A stretch of DNA of 64,000 nucleotides from positions 191,001-255,000 of the forward strand of contig NZ_MKKY01000091.1 in NCBI RefSeq assembly GCF_002091955.1, in the 5' to 3' direction. Origin of the DNA: Rhodococcus sp. 1168 (GTDB lineage: Bacteria > Actinomycetota > Actinomycetes > Mycobacteriales > Mycobacteriaceae). How positions within the stretch are numbered: position 1 is the first letter of the stretch; each line of letters begins with the position of its first letter. A model generated the notes under the pieces. That model made no database searches. It was not told the origin of the DNA and saw only the letters and a list, made by a program, of their open reading frames with translations. Of the stretch, positions 28,116 through 37,042 are shown piece after piece. The translations under genes were made by a program, and so were the position numbers.

Positions 28116-29195
28116 TCACAGCCCGCCGCGTAATGGCCGAGTACCTTGATCGAACTGTTGTGCTGCGTACTCGGCCAAAAGCTCGAGTTGTGGTCCGGCA
28201 TCGGTCATCGCCTTGTCCACCGAACCGGCGAATTCGGCTACGGAATACGCTCGAGAAAGACCTGCCGCTTCCCACTGTGCGACGTCTAGGGCTATCTGAC
28301 CTGCAAGGACTATCACCGACACCCCTGATCGCGTGCCTGCGGATGCAAGTTCGGTGACGAGCTTGCCCCGAAGGGACTGACTGTCGAACTTGCCTTCACC
28401 GGTGATGACGAGATCGACCGACTCCAGTAAAGCGGCCTGGTCGGTGAGGTCGGCCACCACGGCCGCGCCGGACTCCCGCCGCCCTCCCAGCGCGAACAGT
28501 GCCGCACCGATGCCTCCGGCAGCGCCTGCGCCCGGCAGCTCGGCGACGTCTGCTCCGGCCTCGCGTTCCAACATCGCGGCCCACTCGTGGTTGAGATCTT
28601 CGAGAACATCGACCATCGAACGATCTGCGCCTTTCTGTGGTCCGAAGACATGCGCTGCGCCGTGTTCGCCCAGTAGCGGATTCTCGACGTCGGTGGCAGC
28701 GACCAGTTCGACCGACCGCAGCCGTGCGGCGGCATCGGCCAGTCCACCGAGTGCACGAACCATCCCCCGTCCGCCGTCGGTACAACTACTGCCGCCGAGA
28801 CCTACGAACACCCTCTCGATGCCGGCGACACCCAGGGCGGCAACGATCAGCTGGCCGACGCCGTAGCTACTTGCCCGCAATGCGCTGCTATTGGTCGGTG
28901 GACCATCGATGAGGCTCGAGCCACACGCTTGTGCGGCTTCGATGAACGCCGTCCGGCCGTCGAGCAGCCACCGCGCCCTGACCCGCTTCCCGAGTGGTCC
29001 GTCCACGTCGAGTTCGCGCACTTCGCCACGGTTGACGGCCAACACGTCGACGAATCCCGGACCGCCGTCCGATTGTGGCGCCAACACGAGCTCGTCCCCC
29101 GGACGTCCGAGTCGCCAACCCCTGGCGATTGCGTCGGCCGCCTCGTTCGCGCTCAGTGTGTTTCCGAACGAATCAGGCGCAATCATCACTCGCAT
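28116..29195 (-). CDS. glxK: Glycerate 2-kinase (GlxK family)
   Basis: 359-aa type I glycerate kinase predicted to make 2-phosphoglycerate from glycerate and ATP. The N-terminal IAPDSFGNTLSANEAADAI motif (conserved K/D-S-F loop), the GLGGSSCTDGG Gly-rich segment, and the ITGEGKFDSQSLRGK motif are all present. ATG 29195 is chosen because the family starts with (M)RVxIAPDSF and TAGACT lies 7 nt before it, implying leaderless mRNA. Counterpart Rv2205c. Divergent from the DUF3043 gene, with 126 bp shared between two leaderless promoters. Confidence 0.9.
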   Translation of the reverse strand: MRVMIAPDSFGNTLSANEAADAIARGWRLGRPGDELVLAPQSDGGPGFVDVLAVNRGEVRELDVDGPLGKRVRARWLLDGRTAFIEAAQACGSSLIDGPPTNSSALRASSYGVGQLIVAALGVAGIERVFVGLGGSSCTDGGRGMVRALGGLADAAARLRSVELVAATDVENPLLGEHGAAHVFGPQKGADRSMVDVLEDLNHEWAAMLEREAGADVAELPGAGAAGGIGAALFALGGRRESGAAVVADLTDQAALLESVDLVITGEGKFDSQSLRGKLVTELASAGTRSGVSVIVLAGQIALDVAQWEAAGLSRAYSVAEFAGSVDKAMTDAGPQLELLAEYAAQQFDQGTRPLRGGL

Positions 29196-29202
29196 CGTCG
29201 AA

Positions 29203-29208
29203 AGTCTA
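29203..29208 (-). promoter_or_regulatory. Predicted -10 element (TAGACT) of glxK, leaderless
   Basis: TAGACT ends exactly 7 nt before the ATG, with no ribosome site between. Confidence 0.55.
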
Positions 29209-29309
29209 GGTCGACAGTGGAGATGAGGCATGTCGAGGCCGCCGTGCTCGAGGAGCCTTCGCGGACGTGGGTTGGTGTGGCCGATGTTCACCTATTCGTT
29301 TCCATCCCA

Positions 29310-29315
29310 TAGCCT
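29310..29315 (+). promoter_or_regulatory. Predicted -10 element (TAGCCT) of the DUF3043 gene, leaderless
   Basis: TAGCCT ends 6 nt before GTG 29322. Confidence 0.45.
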
Positions 29316-29321
29316 GGGTGA

Positions 29322-29978
29322 GTGAAGTTGCTACGCCGCGGGAACTCTGACAATTCGGACAAGAACGATTCGGCCTCGGTCGAGTCGGCAGCGACGGATG
29401 TGTCGCCGCCGAACGAGATCGTCGGCAAAGGTCGCCCCACGCCGAAACGGCGTGAGGCCGAAGCCCGACGCCGCGGTCCGGTCGCGCCGCCGCCGATGAC
29501 GAGCAAAGAGGCCCGCGAGCGTCGTAAGGCGAACAAGGGAACCAAAGTCGACCGCAAGAAGGCATCCGAGGAGCGCCGAGCATCCTCAGCCGACCGCCGC
29601 GCGCGAATGCTCGCCGGCGAGGACAAGTTCCTACTTCCGCGGGACAAGGGCCCCGTTCGGGCATACGCCCGTGATCTCGTGGATGCCCGCCGGAATCTGG
29701 TCGGTTTGTTCATGCCGCTCGCGCTTCTGTTGATCTTCGCGCTCTTCCTCGATCCGGCCGTTCAGGCGTATGTCACGCTGGCGATGTTCGTGATGATGCT
29801 GTTCATGGTCGGCGAGGGAATCTTCATCGGCCGCCAGATCAACAATCGCGTTCGCGCTCGCTTCCCCGAAACCACCGACGGTGGTTTCAAGCTCGGGTGG
29901 TACGCGTTCGTTCGCGCTTCGCAGATCCGCAAGATGCGCGCCCCTCAGCCCCGCGTCAACCGCGGCGCAGCTGTCTGA
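29322..29978 (+). CDS. DUF3043 membrane protein
   Basis: 218-aa protein with a charged N-terminal half (about 1-120) rich in Lys/Arg/Glu (PTPKRREAEARRR, TSKEARERRKANKGTK, KKASEERR). Two closely spaced transmembrane helices follow (LVGLFMPLALLLIFALF and AYVTLAMFVMMLFMVGEGIF), then a basic C-terminus. Family of unknown function limited to actinobacteria; counterpart Rv2206. It is followed 4 bp later by cobU, so the cobalamin genes may be read from its promoter. Confidence 0.85.
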   Translation: MKLLRRGNSDNSDKNDSASVESAATDVSPPNEIVGKGRPTPKRREAEARRRGPVAPPPMTSKEARERRKANKGTKVDRKKASEERRASSADRRARMLAGEDKFLLPRDKGPVRAYARDLVDARRNLVGLFMPLALLLIFALFLDPAVQAYVTLAMFVMMLFMVGEGIFIGRQINNRVRARFPETTDGGFKLGWYAFVRASQIRKMRAPQPRVNRGAAV

Positions 29979-29982
29979 CACT

Positions 29983-30558
29983 ATGACGCTGCCCAAGCGC
30001 ACACTGCTGCTCGGTGGCGCGCGATCGGGCAAGTCCAGCCACGCCGAACACCTCGCGGCTGCGACAGGACCGGTCAGATACGTGGCAACCGGCCGAAGAC
30101 GCCCCGGTGACGCCGACTGGGACGCGCGGATAGAACAACATCGAGTTCGACGGCCCGCCACCTGGACGACAGTGGAAGCGACAACGAATCTTCCCCAGTT
30201 GATCATCGACGGAACCCCGGGTGTCACGATCGTCGACGATCTCGGCACCTGGCTGACCCACACCATCGACGACCGGTCAGCCTGGGACAGCCCGCGCGGC
30301 ACGATCGCGGCGGAGATCGACGCGCTCGTCGACGCCGTCGCGCAGTGCACGGGCATCCTTTTGCTGGTCACTCCCGAAGTTGGGTTGTCCGTGATCCCAC
30401 CCACTCGGGCGGGCAGACTGTTCCAAGACGAGATCGGCGTACTCAATTCCCGGCTCGCCGAGGTCTGTGACGACGTCGTACTCGTCGTGGCCGGCCTTCC
30501 CCTCGCACTCAAGTGTGCCGGGGTTCCACCTTTCCGAAAGGCTGAGCAGCAATCGTGA
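29983..30558 (+). CDS. cobU: Adenosylcobinamide kinase / adenosylcobinamide-phosphate guanylyltransferase
   Basis: 191-aa P-loop enzyme (GGARSGKSS, residues 11-19) that phosphorylates adenosylcobinamide and then attaches GMP, giving AdoCbi-GDP. The [23 protein letters not shown] segment with the guanylylated-His motif is typical of CobU. In the operon its stop overlaps cobT start (GTGA). M. tuberculosis has no separate cobU at this place between Rv2206 and cobT, so the gene is either lost there or moved. Confidence 0.93.
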   Translation: MTLPKRTLLLGGARSGKSSHAEHLAAATGPVRYVATGRRRPGDADWDARIEQHRVRRPATWTTVEATTNLPQLIIDGTPGVTIVDDLGTWLTHTIDDRSAWDSPRGTIAAEIDALVDAVAQCTGILLLVTPEVGLSVIPPTRAGRLFQDEIGVLNSRLAEVCDDVVLVVAGLPLALKCAGVPPFRKAEQQS

Positions 30559-31646
30559 CGTCCGAAACAACCGAGAACTCGACGCCGTTGCGTCCGGTCG
30601 CTCCGCCGTCGCCGCAGACCCGCTCTGCGGCGTCGGAACGACAGAAGTCGTTGACCAAGCCTGCCGGCAGTCTCGGTCGGCTCGAAGAGATCGGTGAGTG
30701 GATTTCGGCGTGTCAAGATCAGTGTCCACCTCACGCGCTGGTGCGACCCCGGGTAGTGGTGTTCGCCGGAGACCATGGTGTTGCGGCGCACGGGGTTTCG
30801 GCCTATCCCGCCGAGGTGACCATTCAGATGGTCGCCAATATCGCGGCCGGTGGCGCTGCGGTCAATGCACTGGCTGCAGGGGCAGGCGCAACAGTCCGTG
30901 TCGTCGATATCGCTGTCGATTCCGATACGGACATCACGATCAGCCGATACAAGGTCCGTCGGTCGAGCGGTTCGATCGATCGTGAGGATGCGTTGTCGGA
31001 GTCCGAGGTTCGAGCTGCGATCGATGCCGGTCGCGCAATCGCGGACGAGGAAATCGACAGCGGCGCCGACTTGTTGATCGCCGGGGACATGGGAATCGGA
31101 AATACTACTCCGGCAACGACATTGATCGCAGTACTCACCGACACCGAACCGGTGGCTGCGGTAGGTCGCGGCACCGGCGTCGACGATGCCGGTTGGATCC
31201 GCAAGACGGCGGCGATTCGTGATGCGATGCGGCGTGCCCGTCCGGTGGTGAAGGATTCCGTTGCGCTGCTTCGCGTTGCAGGTGGCGCCGATCTTGCCGC
31301 TATGGCCGGATTTCTCGCGCAAGCTGCGCACCGTCGTACGCCTGTCATTCTCGATGGGCTCGTCGTCACGGCGGCCGCGTTGGTTGCGGAGGAATCGGCA
31401 CGAGGGGCACGTGAATGGTGGATTGCCGGGCATCGCTCTTCCGAACCTGCTCACTCGATTGCGTTGCGCCACTTGCGAATCGAACCCCTTCTCGAGCTCG
31501 ACATGCGACTCGGCGAGGGCTCGGGTGCTCTCGCCGCCCTACCGTTGGTACACGCGGCCATCGCCGCACTGAAGGACATGTCGACCTTTGCAGATGCAGG
31601 CGTGAGTGACCGAGCTGCCAAGCCCGAAGCACCGTCCGAGGACTGA
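30555..31646 (+). CDS. cobT: Nicotinate-nucleotide:dimethylbenzimidazole phosphoribosyltransferase
   Basis: 363-aa enzyme that makes alpha-ribazole phosphate, the activated lower ligand of cobalamin, from nicotinate mononucleotide and DMB. Conserved [11 protein letters not shown] near the N-terminus, [28 protein letters not shown] and the [11 protein letters not shown] catalytic Glu motif are all present. GTG start overlaps the cobU stop by 4 bp. It is followed 3 bp later by cobS. Confidence 0.94.
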   Translation: MTSETTENSTPLRPVAPPSPQTRSAASERQKSLTKPAGSLGRLEEIGEWISACQDQCPPHALVRPRVVVFAGDHGVAAHGVSAYPAEVTIQMVANIAAGGAAVNALAAGAGATVRVVDIAVDSDTDITISRYKVRRSSGSIDREDALSESEVRAAIDAGRAIADEEIDSGADLLIAGDMGIGNTTPATTLIAVLTDTEPVAAVGRGTGVDDAGWIRKTAAIRDAMRRARPVVKDSVALLRVAGGADLAAMAGFLAQAAHRRTPVILDGLVVTAAALVAEESARGAREWWIAGHRSSEPAHSIALRHLRIEPLLELDMRLGEGSGALAALPLVHAAIAALKDMSTFADAGVSDRAAKPEAPSED

Positions 31647-31649
31647 GAA

Positions 31650-32411
31650 GTGCATTCGATCTGGGTGGGCCCTCGCCTGGCCTTGTCCTGGTTGACAGTC
31701 CTTCCAGTGCGGGGGCCGCATCACGTCGATCGAGATGCGGCCCGCAAAGCCATCTCGTCCGCCCCTGTCGTCGGACTGGTGCTCGGGGTGTTCGCGGCAG
31801 GAGCTTCGTGGTGTGCGGACGCACTCTCGCTCGGCGGACTACTCGGCGGACTACTCGTCGTCGGCGCGCTTGCCCTGCTGACGCGCGGCATGCATATCGA
31901 CGGGCTTGCCGATACCGCTGACGGTCTCGGTTGCTACGGCCCGCCCGAACGCGCTCGTGCAGTCATGCAGAGTGGAAGCGCCGGACCGTTCGGAGTCGCC
32001 GCGCTCGTCCTCACCCTCGCAATTCAGGCCACGGGCTTCGGCCTACTGGCGGAGCAGCGTGCTTTCTCCTCGATAGTGCTGGCCGTCGCGGTAGGTCGTG
32101 TCGCCGTCGTGCTCGCGTGCAGACGTGGGACGCTTCCAGCCGTCGACCATGGGTTCGGAGCACTCGTCGCCGGCACCCAAAGCCGCACAGTGGTCGGTCT
32201 TTGGTGTGCCGCAGCGCTTGTCGCAGCAGCCGGCTGCGTGGACGGCCGCTGGTGGCAAGGCCCCGCAGTCGTCGCAGCAGTGTTGGCGATCGGCGTAGTT
32301 CTCGTGCGCCACTGCGTCCGACGGTTCGGTGGTCTCAGCGGCGACGTACTGGGCGCAGCTCTGGAAATCACCACAACCCTCACCGTGGTGGGTGTGCTGA
32401 TCGGATCCTGA
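31650..32411 (+). CDS. cobS: Cobalamin-5'-phosphate synthase
   Basis: 253-aa polytopic membrane protein joining AdoCbi-GDP with alpha-ribazole (phosphate). Motifs: LSWLTVLPV at the N-terminus, then HIDGLADTADGLG, the Asp-rich metal site of the family, and several helices. GTG start 3 bp after cobT. It is the last gene of the cobUTS unit and converges on ilvE with a gap of 2 bp. The corrin-ring genes are not in the window, so this cluster alone would suit either complete synthesis or cobinamide salvage. Confidence 0.93.
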   Translation: MHSIWVGPRLALSWLTVLPVRGPHHVDRDAARKAISSAPVVGLVLGVFAAGASWCADALSLGGLLGGLLVVGALALLTRGMHIDGLADTADGLGCYGPPERARAVMQSGSAGPFGVAALVLTLAIQATGFGLLAEQRAFSSIVLAVAVGRVAVVLACRRGTLPAVDHGFGALVAGTQSRTVVGLWCAAALVAAAGCVDGRWWQGPAVVAAVLAIGVVLVRHCVRRFGGLSGDVLGAALEITTTLTVVGVLIGS

Positions 32412-32413
32412 AC

Positions 32414-33517
32414 TCAGCCGAGCTTGGTCATCCACCCATGAGTATCGGCGAAGGTGCCGCGCTGAATGCCCGTCAAGGTATCGCGCAGGGCGAGAGTGAT
32501 GTCGCCCGGTTCTCCGTCGGCGATCGTGAACTCACCGTCCGCTGACTTGACGCTGCCGACGGGAGTGATGACTGCCGCGGTTCCACAGGCGAATACCTCG
32601 GTGATGTCACCGGACTCCGCTTTCTTCTGCCACTCATCGGTCGAGATGCGTCGCTCCTCCACTGGAATTCCGGAGTCGGTTGCCAACGCCAGGAGTGAAT
32701 CGCGGGTAATTCCCGGGAGCAAGGACCCGGAGAGCGAGGGCGTGACCAAGCGAGCGTCAGAACCGGAGCCGAAGACGAAGAACAGGTTCATGCCACCCAT
32801 TTCCTCGACGAAGCGACGCTCGATCGCGTCCAGCCAGACAACCTGGTCACACCCCTGGTCGCTGGCCTGCGCCTGCGCAAGCAGCGATGCCGCGTAGTTG
32901 CCGGCAAATTTGGCCGCTCCGGTACCACCGGGAGCCGCGCGTACGTATTCGGTCGACAGCCACACGCTGACCGGTTTGACACCACGAGGGAAGTACGCCC
33001 CGGCAGGGGAGGCAATGAGCATGTACCGGTACGCGTCCGCGGGCCGGACACCGAGCCCCGCCTCGGTAGAGAACATGAACGGACGAAGGTAGAGGGCGTC
33101 CTCGCCACCGGCCGCCGGGATCCACTCGCGATCCACGGCAAGCAACTTCTCGATCGAGGAGGTGAACAGCTCAGTGGGAAGCTCCGGCATCGCCAACCGC
33201 CTCGCCGAGGACTTGAACCGCTCGGCGTTGGCATTGACGCGGAACGAGGAGAGATCCCCGTTGGGCTGACGGTAGACCTTCAACCCTTCGAAAATAGCCT
33301 GTCCGTAGTGCAGGACCATCGCAGCGGGATCCAACTCGATCGGCCCATATGGCGCGATGGTCGCGCCGTGCCAGCCCTTCTCCGAGGTGTAATCGATCAC
33401 TGCCATGTGATCGGTGAAGAACTTCCCGAACCCGGGCGCAGCCAATACGGCTTCTCTGACCTCCGACGGAGCCGGAGAAGGATGCTGCACACGGGTGAAT
33501 TCGGGAACGCCTGTCAT
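32414..33517 (-). CDS. ilvE: Branched-chain amino acid aminotransferase
   Basis: 367-aa fold-type IV PLP enzyme that interconverts Val/Leu/Ile and their 2-oxo acids. The PLP lysine is Lys203 ([11 protein letters not shown]), with the [14 protein letters not shown] and YLRPFMF substrate-pocket motifs and the C-terminal [13 protein letters not shown]. Counterpart Rv2210c. A -10 hexamer (TAAGCT) lies 6 nt before the ATG, implying a leaderless mRNA. It converges on cobS. Confidence 0.94.
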   Translation of the reverse strand: MTGVPEFTRVQHPSPAPSEVREAVLAAPGFGKFFTDHMAVIDYTSEKGWHGATIAPYGPIELDPAAMVLHYGQAIFEGLKVYRQPNGDLSSFRVNANAERFKSSARRLAMPELPTELFTSSIEKLLAVDREWIPAAGGEDALYLRPFMFSTEAGLGVRPADAYRYMLIASPAGAYFPRGVKPVSVWLSTEYVRAAPGGTGAAKFAGNYAASLLAQAQASDQGCDQVVWLDAIERRFVEEMGGMNLFFVFGSGSDARLVTPSLSGSLLPGITRDSLLALATDSGIPVEERRISTDEWQKKAESGDITEVFACGTAAVITPVGSVKSADGEFTIADGEPGDITLALRDTLTGIQRGTFADTHGWMTKLG

Positions 33518-33523
33518 GCACTG

Positions 33524-33529
33524 AGCTTA
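33524..33529 (-). promoter_or_regulatory. Predicted -10 element (TAAGCT) of ilvE, leaderless
   Basis: TAAGCT ends 6 nt before the ATG. Confidence 0.45.
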
Positions 33530-33549
33530 TCGAACGCGTCGAAGCCCGC

Positions 33550-34665
33550 TCACTTGGTGTTCGATGCAACGAATGGCGGAGCGACGATCTCACATCGCAG
33601 TGCCCGGCCACGAACATCGACCTCGACGATGTCGCCCGGCGCCACTCCCGCTGTGGCATCCATCAGTGCAAGCGCAATTCCGGCTCCGAGCGTGGGCGAG
33701 AAAGTCCCTGACGTCGTGACACCGACCACGCCGCCGTTCACCACGACGTTCTGCCCCTGCCGCAGCACCCCGCGGTCGAGAGCCTTGACGCCCCGGAGCA
33801 CTCGCGCCGGTCCCGCCGCCTTTTCTGCAAGCAGTGCGTCCCTGCCCCAGAATCGGTCCTTCTTCCATCCGATCGCCCAACCACATCGAGCTTGGAGCGG
33901 CGAGATGTCCAGCGAAAGCTCGTGACCGTGGAGTGGATAGCCCATCTCGGTACGCAGGGTATCTCGCGCACCGAGGCCTGCTACCTGGCCGTCGGAAAGC
34001 TTCACGACGTCGACGAGGGCACGGAACAATGCCTCGGCGTCGTTCCATGAGCAGACCAGTTCGTATCCATGCTCACCGGTGTAACCCGTGCGGCACACCC
34101 GGACCGGGACCTCGTTGCCTTCGGCGTCGGACCACTGCGCGTCGACGAAGGCCATGTACTCCAAGTCCACCGGGAGACCCAACTGCTCGACCACACTTCG
34201 AGAATCAGGCCCTTGGACCGCGAACACGCCGAAATCACGATGCTGGTCGCGAACGACGACGCCTTCGGGCGCCTCGGCGGTCAACGCGGCGACGACCGAC
34301 GCGGAGTTGGCGGCGTTCGGAATCAGGAACACCTCTTCCGGTGAGACGAAGTAGGCGATCAAATCGTCCACCACTCCCCCGGACGTGTTGCAACACAACG
34401 TGTATTGCGCCTTCCCCGGGCCCACACGGGTGAGGTCGTTGGTCAGCGTGGAGTTGACGAAGTCCGCCGCACCCGGTCCTGCGACCAACGCCTTCCCCAG
34501 ATGACTGACGTCGAAGACGCCGACTGTGGCACGGACTGCCTTGTGCTCGGCCACGACTCCAACGTAGGAGACTGGCATCTCCCATCCGCCGAAAGGCGCG
34601 AATGTCGCTCCCAGTTCGACGTGAACGGCGTGTACGGGTCCGCGAGCAAGTTCTTCTGCACTCAT
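33550..34665 (-). CDS. gcvT: Glycine cleavage system T protein (aminomethyltransferase)
   Basis: 371-aa T protein that moves the aminomethyl carbon from lipoylated H protein to tetrahydrofolate, releasing ammonia. Conserved GWEMPVSY near the N-terminus, the FDVSHLGK segment, the [10 protein letters not shown] motif and [15 protein letters not shown] are all seen. ATG 34665 fits the family and has TAGCGT 8 nt before it. Other gcv genes are not in the window. It lies 33 bp upstream of ilvE on the same strand. Confidence 0.93.
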   Translation of the reverse strand: MSAEELARGPVHAVHVELGATFAPFGGWEMPVSYVGVVAEHKAVRATVGVFDVSHLGKALVAGPGAADFVNSTLTNDLTRVGPGKAQYTLCCNTSGGVVDDLIAYFVSPEEVFLIPNAANSASVVAALTAEAPEGVVVRDQHRDFGVFAVQGPDSRSVVEQLGLPVDLEYMAFVDAQWSDAEGNEVPVRVCRTGYTGEHGYELVCSWNDAEALFRALVDVVKLSDGQVAGLGARDTLRTEMGYPLHGHELSLDISPLQARCGWAIGWKKDRFWGRDALLAEKAAGPARVLRGVKALDRGVLRQGQNVVVNGGVVGVTTSGTFSPTLGAGIALALMDATAGVAPGDIVEVDVRGRALRCEIVAPPFVASNTK

Positions 34666-34673
34666 AGCGGACA

Positions 34674-34679
34674 ACGCTA
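34674..34679 (-). promoter_or_regulatory. Predicted -10 element (TAGCGT) of gcvT, leaderless
   Basis: TAGCGT ends 8 nt before ATG 34665, back to back with the pepA promoter 30 bp away on the other strand. Confidence 0.45.
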
Positions 34680-34709
34680 GCGGACGGCTGCTCGTCGGGC
34701 CCGGGTCAC

Positions 34710-34715
34710 TACGAT
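34710..34715 (+). promoter_or_regulatory. Predicted -10 element (TACGAT) of the leucyl aminopeptidase gene
   Basis: TACGAT would start transcription about 34721-34723. The ATG at 34721 could then be used leaderless, or GTG 34757 with its AGGAG site. Confidence 0.45.
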
Positions 34716-34756
34716 CGTGTATGACCGAGAACAATCAATCCTTCAGGAGCTGCCAC

Positions 34757-36274
34757 GTGCCAACGACTTCACCCCGCGCTCTCGGACCCGAGCTGGTGCT
34801 GGCCGGCCGCCTCGGAAAAGATGTCGACGTTCTCGTCGTCGCACTCAGTACAAGTGAAGACGGACTGGAACTCGTCATCACCGACGACATCTCCGGAGAT
34901 GCGCTCGCCGCCGAGTTGCTCGATGCCTTCGAGGCTGTCGGTGCAACAGGCAAGGCCGACGAGATCATCCGCATTCCCGCCCCTGCAGCGCTGGACGTGA
35001 CAAGTGTCCTCGCCGTCGGGCTGGGCAAGTCGGCCGACATCGACATCGAACGCATCCGCCGGTCCGCTGGTACTGCAGCTCGCGCGCTGTCGGGAACCTC
35101 GATCGCGGCCACGACGCTCTCCGCCCTCGACCTGGGGGCGGCGGCAGAAGGCTTCTTCCTCGGTGCCTACACCTTCACCGAGTTCAAATCTGCACTGTCG
35201 GCACCTACATCGGAAGCCGGACCCCTCGGGCGCGTCGAATTGCTCGTAGCCGACCCACGCGCTCGCGAAGTCAAGGACGAGCTGACTCGTTCGGTCGCTA
35301 TTGCCGAGTCCGTCGCGATCGCGCGCGACTTCGTGAACACCCCACCCAGCCACCTGTACCCGGAGAAATTCGCCGCACGCGCGAAGACACTGGGCACGGC
35401 TGCCGGCCTGAGTGTCGAAGTTCTCGACGACAAGGCCTTGGAGAAAGGCGGCTACGGCGGAATCCACGGCGTCGGCAAGGGCTCATCACGTCTGCCCAGG
35501 TTGGTGCGTCTGACACACTCCGGTGGTAAACGTAAGTCCAAGAAGGTGGCGTTGGTCGGAAAGGGAATCACCTTCGACACCGGCGGCATCTCGATCAAGC
35601 CCGCGGCGGGCATGGAAAACATGACCTCCGACATGGCCGGGGCTGCAGCCGTGATCGCGACCGTGATTCTCGCTGCCAAGGTGGGCCTCGAACTCGACAT
35701 CGTTGCCACGGTTCCCATGGCGGAGAACATGCCGTCCGGCACTGCACAACGGCCGGGTGACGTGCTGACGCAGTACGGCGGGATCACGGTCGAGGTCATC
35801 AACACCGACGCCGAAGGACGACTGGTGCTCGCCGACGCCATCGTCCGCGCGTGCGAAGACGATCCCGACTACCTGATCGATACCGCAACGCTGACGGGCG
35901 CGCAGGTCGTCGCACTCGGCAACCGGACGCCGGGAGTCATGGGCACCGACGAGTTTCGCGACCGCGTCGCCGAGATTTCGCAGGCTGTGGGCGAAGACGC
36001 TTGGGCCATGCCGCTCCCCGGTGAGATTCGACGCGAGTTGGACTCGCGGGTCGCCGATCTTGCCAACGTCACCAACGGACGCGCGGGCGGAATGCTGGCT
36101 GCTGCATTGTTCCTGAAGGAGTTCGTCGCAGACGGCGTTCAGTGGGCACACATCGACGTCGCCGGTCCGGCATTCAACACCGGCGGCCCGTTCGGCTACA
36201 TCGGCAAGGGTGGAACCGGAGTGCCGGTCCGCACGATGTTCGCCGTTCTCGAAGACATAGTCGAGAACGGTTAG
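34757..36274 (+). CDS. pepA: Leucyl aminopeptidase, M17 family
   Basis: 505-aa cytosolic two-metal aminopeptidase (PepA/PepB). Metal-site motifs: [11 protein letters not shown] (Lys and Asp ligands), SDMAGAAA, and [12 protein letters not shown], the family signature. The N-terminal macro-like domain occupies about the first 170 residues. Two starts compete: GTG 34757 has AGGAG 7 nt upstream and is preferred; ATG 34721 would add 12 residues. Counterpart Rv2213. Besides protein turnover, M17 enzymes process Cys-Gly from glutathione/mycothiol-like substrates; that is speculation here. Confidence 0.92.
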   Translation: MPTTSPRALGPELVLAGRLGKDVDVLVVALSTSEDGLELVITDDISGDALAAELLDAFEAVGATGKADEIIRIPAPAALDVTSVLAVGLGKSADIDIERIRRSAGTAARALSGTSIAATTLSALDLGAAAEGFFLGAYTFTEFKSALSAPTSEAGPLGRVELLVADPRAREVKDELTRSVAIAESVAIARDFVNTPPSHLYPEKFAARAKTLGTAAGLSVEVLDDKALEKGGYGGIHGVGKGSSRLPRLVRLTHSGGKRKSKKVALVGKGITFDTGGISIKPAAGMENMTSDMAGAAAVIATVILAAKVGLELDIVATVPMAENMPSGTAQRPGDVLTQYGGITVEVINTDAEGRLVLADAIVRACEDDPDYLIDTATLTGAQVVALGNRTPGVMGTDEFRDRVAEISQAVGEDAWAMPLPGEIRRELDSRVADLANVTNGRAGGMLAAALFLKEFVADGVQWAHIDVAGPAFNTGGPFGYIGKGGTGVPVRTMFAVLEDIVENG

Positions 36275-36289
36275 ACGCGTCACATCACG

Positions 36290-36329
36290 TGCATGATCCG
36301 AGTGCCTCGGCGGGCGCTCGGATCATGCA
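36290..36329. terminator. Bidirectional hairpin between pepA and the next gene
   Basis: TGCATGATCCGAG pairs perfectly with CTCGGATCATGCA around a 14-nt GC-rich loop, between two convergent stops. Confidence 0.8.
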
Positions 36330-36332
36330 ACG

Positions 36333-36662
36333 CTATTCGGCGGCCCTGCGCTTAAGGATTTTCGCTCGAGCATCGTGATCTCGCATCCGCTGCGGGTAGC
36401 CCGTCTTTCGGACGTCGTAGACGGGAATTTTCAGGTCTGGTCCAAGCTTTCTGATGTGTTTCTCGTCCACGACGCGCCGTGTCCACTCACCATCGTTTGC
36501 CACCAGAACGACAGTGACAGGAGTCACTGTCGTCTTTGGTTCCACGAATGCTTCGACGCCGATTCTCGCCGCCGTCCAGTCCGCGAGATACTGCGCTACC
36601 GACCCCTCTCGGGGGCCTCTACCTTTGCCACTGCGTCGAGTGAGGCGATCGAACAAGCTCAT
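36333..36662 (-). CDS. Conserved hypothetical protein
   Basis: 109-aa soluble basic protein starting MSLFDRLTRRSGKGRGPREG, followed by QYLADWTAARIGVEAFVEPKT, VTVVLVANDGEWTRR and a C-terminal YDVRKTGYPQRMRDHDAR. The start is fixed by AGGAG 8 nt upstream. I recall that homologues sit in the same place beside the E2 gene in other Corynebacteriales and are often labelled oxidoreductase; no cofactor-binding motif supports that. Function unknown. Confidence 0.8.
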   Translation of the reverse strand: MSLFDRLTRRSGKGRGPREGSVAQYLADWTAARIGVEAFVEPKTTVTPVTVVLVANDGEWTRRVVDEKHIRKLGPDLKIPVYDVRKTGYPQRMRDHDARAKILKRRAAE

Positions 36663-37042
36663 GGAGCCACTCCTGTCTTGGGTGCGGGAAGATAGACCTC
36701 CGCGTTCTCACAAGCCTCGTTACTCATGAGTTTGCCAGTGCGAGGGCAGCCCCTCGGGGAACGTAAGAACTCCAAGGATGGAAGGATGACGACGGAGGGT
36801 TCAACTCTCTCGTTGTACAGAACGATTTACGGTCTCATCGAAAGGGCGTCTACGTGTCTGCAGTAAAAGTCCGTGGATCGTGGAAAGACGTTTTCTTCGA
36901 TTCGGCGCGGACACAGACAGCGCCGAAGATCGCAATTAACGCAAGTATCGTCCGCGAACCTTGCAACGCCAGCACAATGGTCTACGACCACAAGTCGTAA
37001 GAACTAAATTACCCGCACACAACTGTCGAGGAGTCAACAGAC
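36663..37042. other. Intergenic stretch upstream of the E2 gene
   Basis: About 380 bp. It holds one possible 48-codon ORF (36853-36999, separate entry) and must contain the E2 promoter. GAGGAG with a 9-nt gap precedes the E2 ATG. Other open frames are short and lack ribosome sites. Confidence 0.6.
36853..36999 (+). CDS. Possible small protein, 48 aa (uncertain)
   Basis: GTG start preceded by GAAAGGG at 7 nt spacing, 48 sense codons, TAA stop. The product begins MSAVKVRGSWKDVFFDSA and has one Cys, basic and aromatic residues and no membrane helix. Third-position GC is only about 62%, lower than neighbouring genes, so it may be non-coding or a leader peptide for the E2 gene 43 bp downstream. 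I do not recognise it. The ribosome site and clean frame are its only support. Confidence 0.35.

Noticed and set aside
35486-36283. 265-aa minus-strand frame opposite pepA
   Set aside because: Shadow of an M17 peptidase gene with intact motifs.
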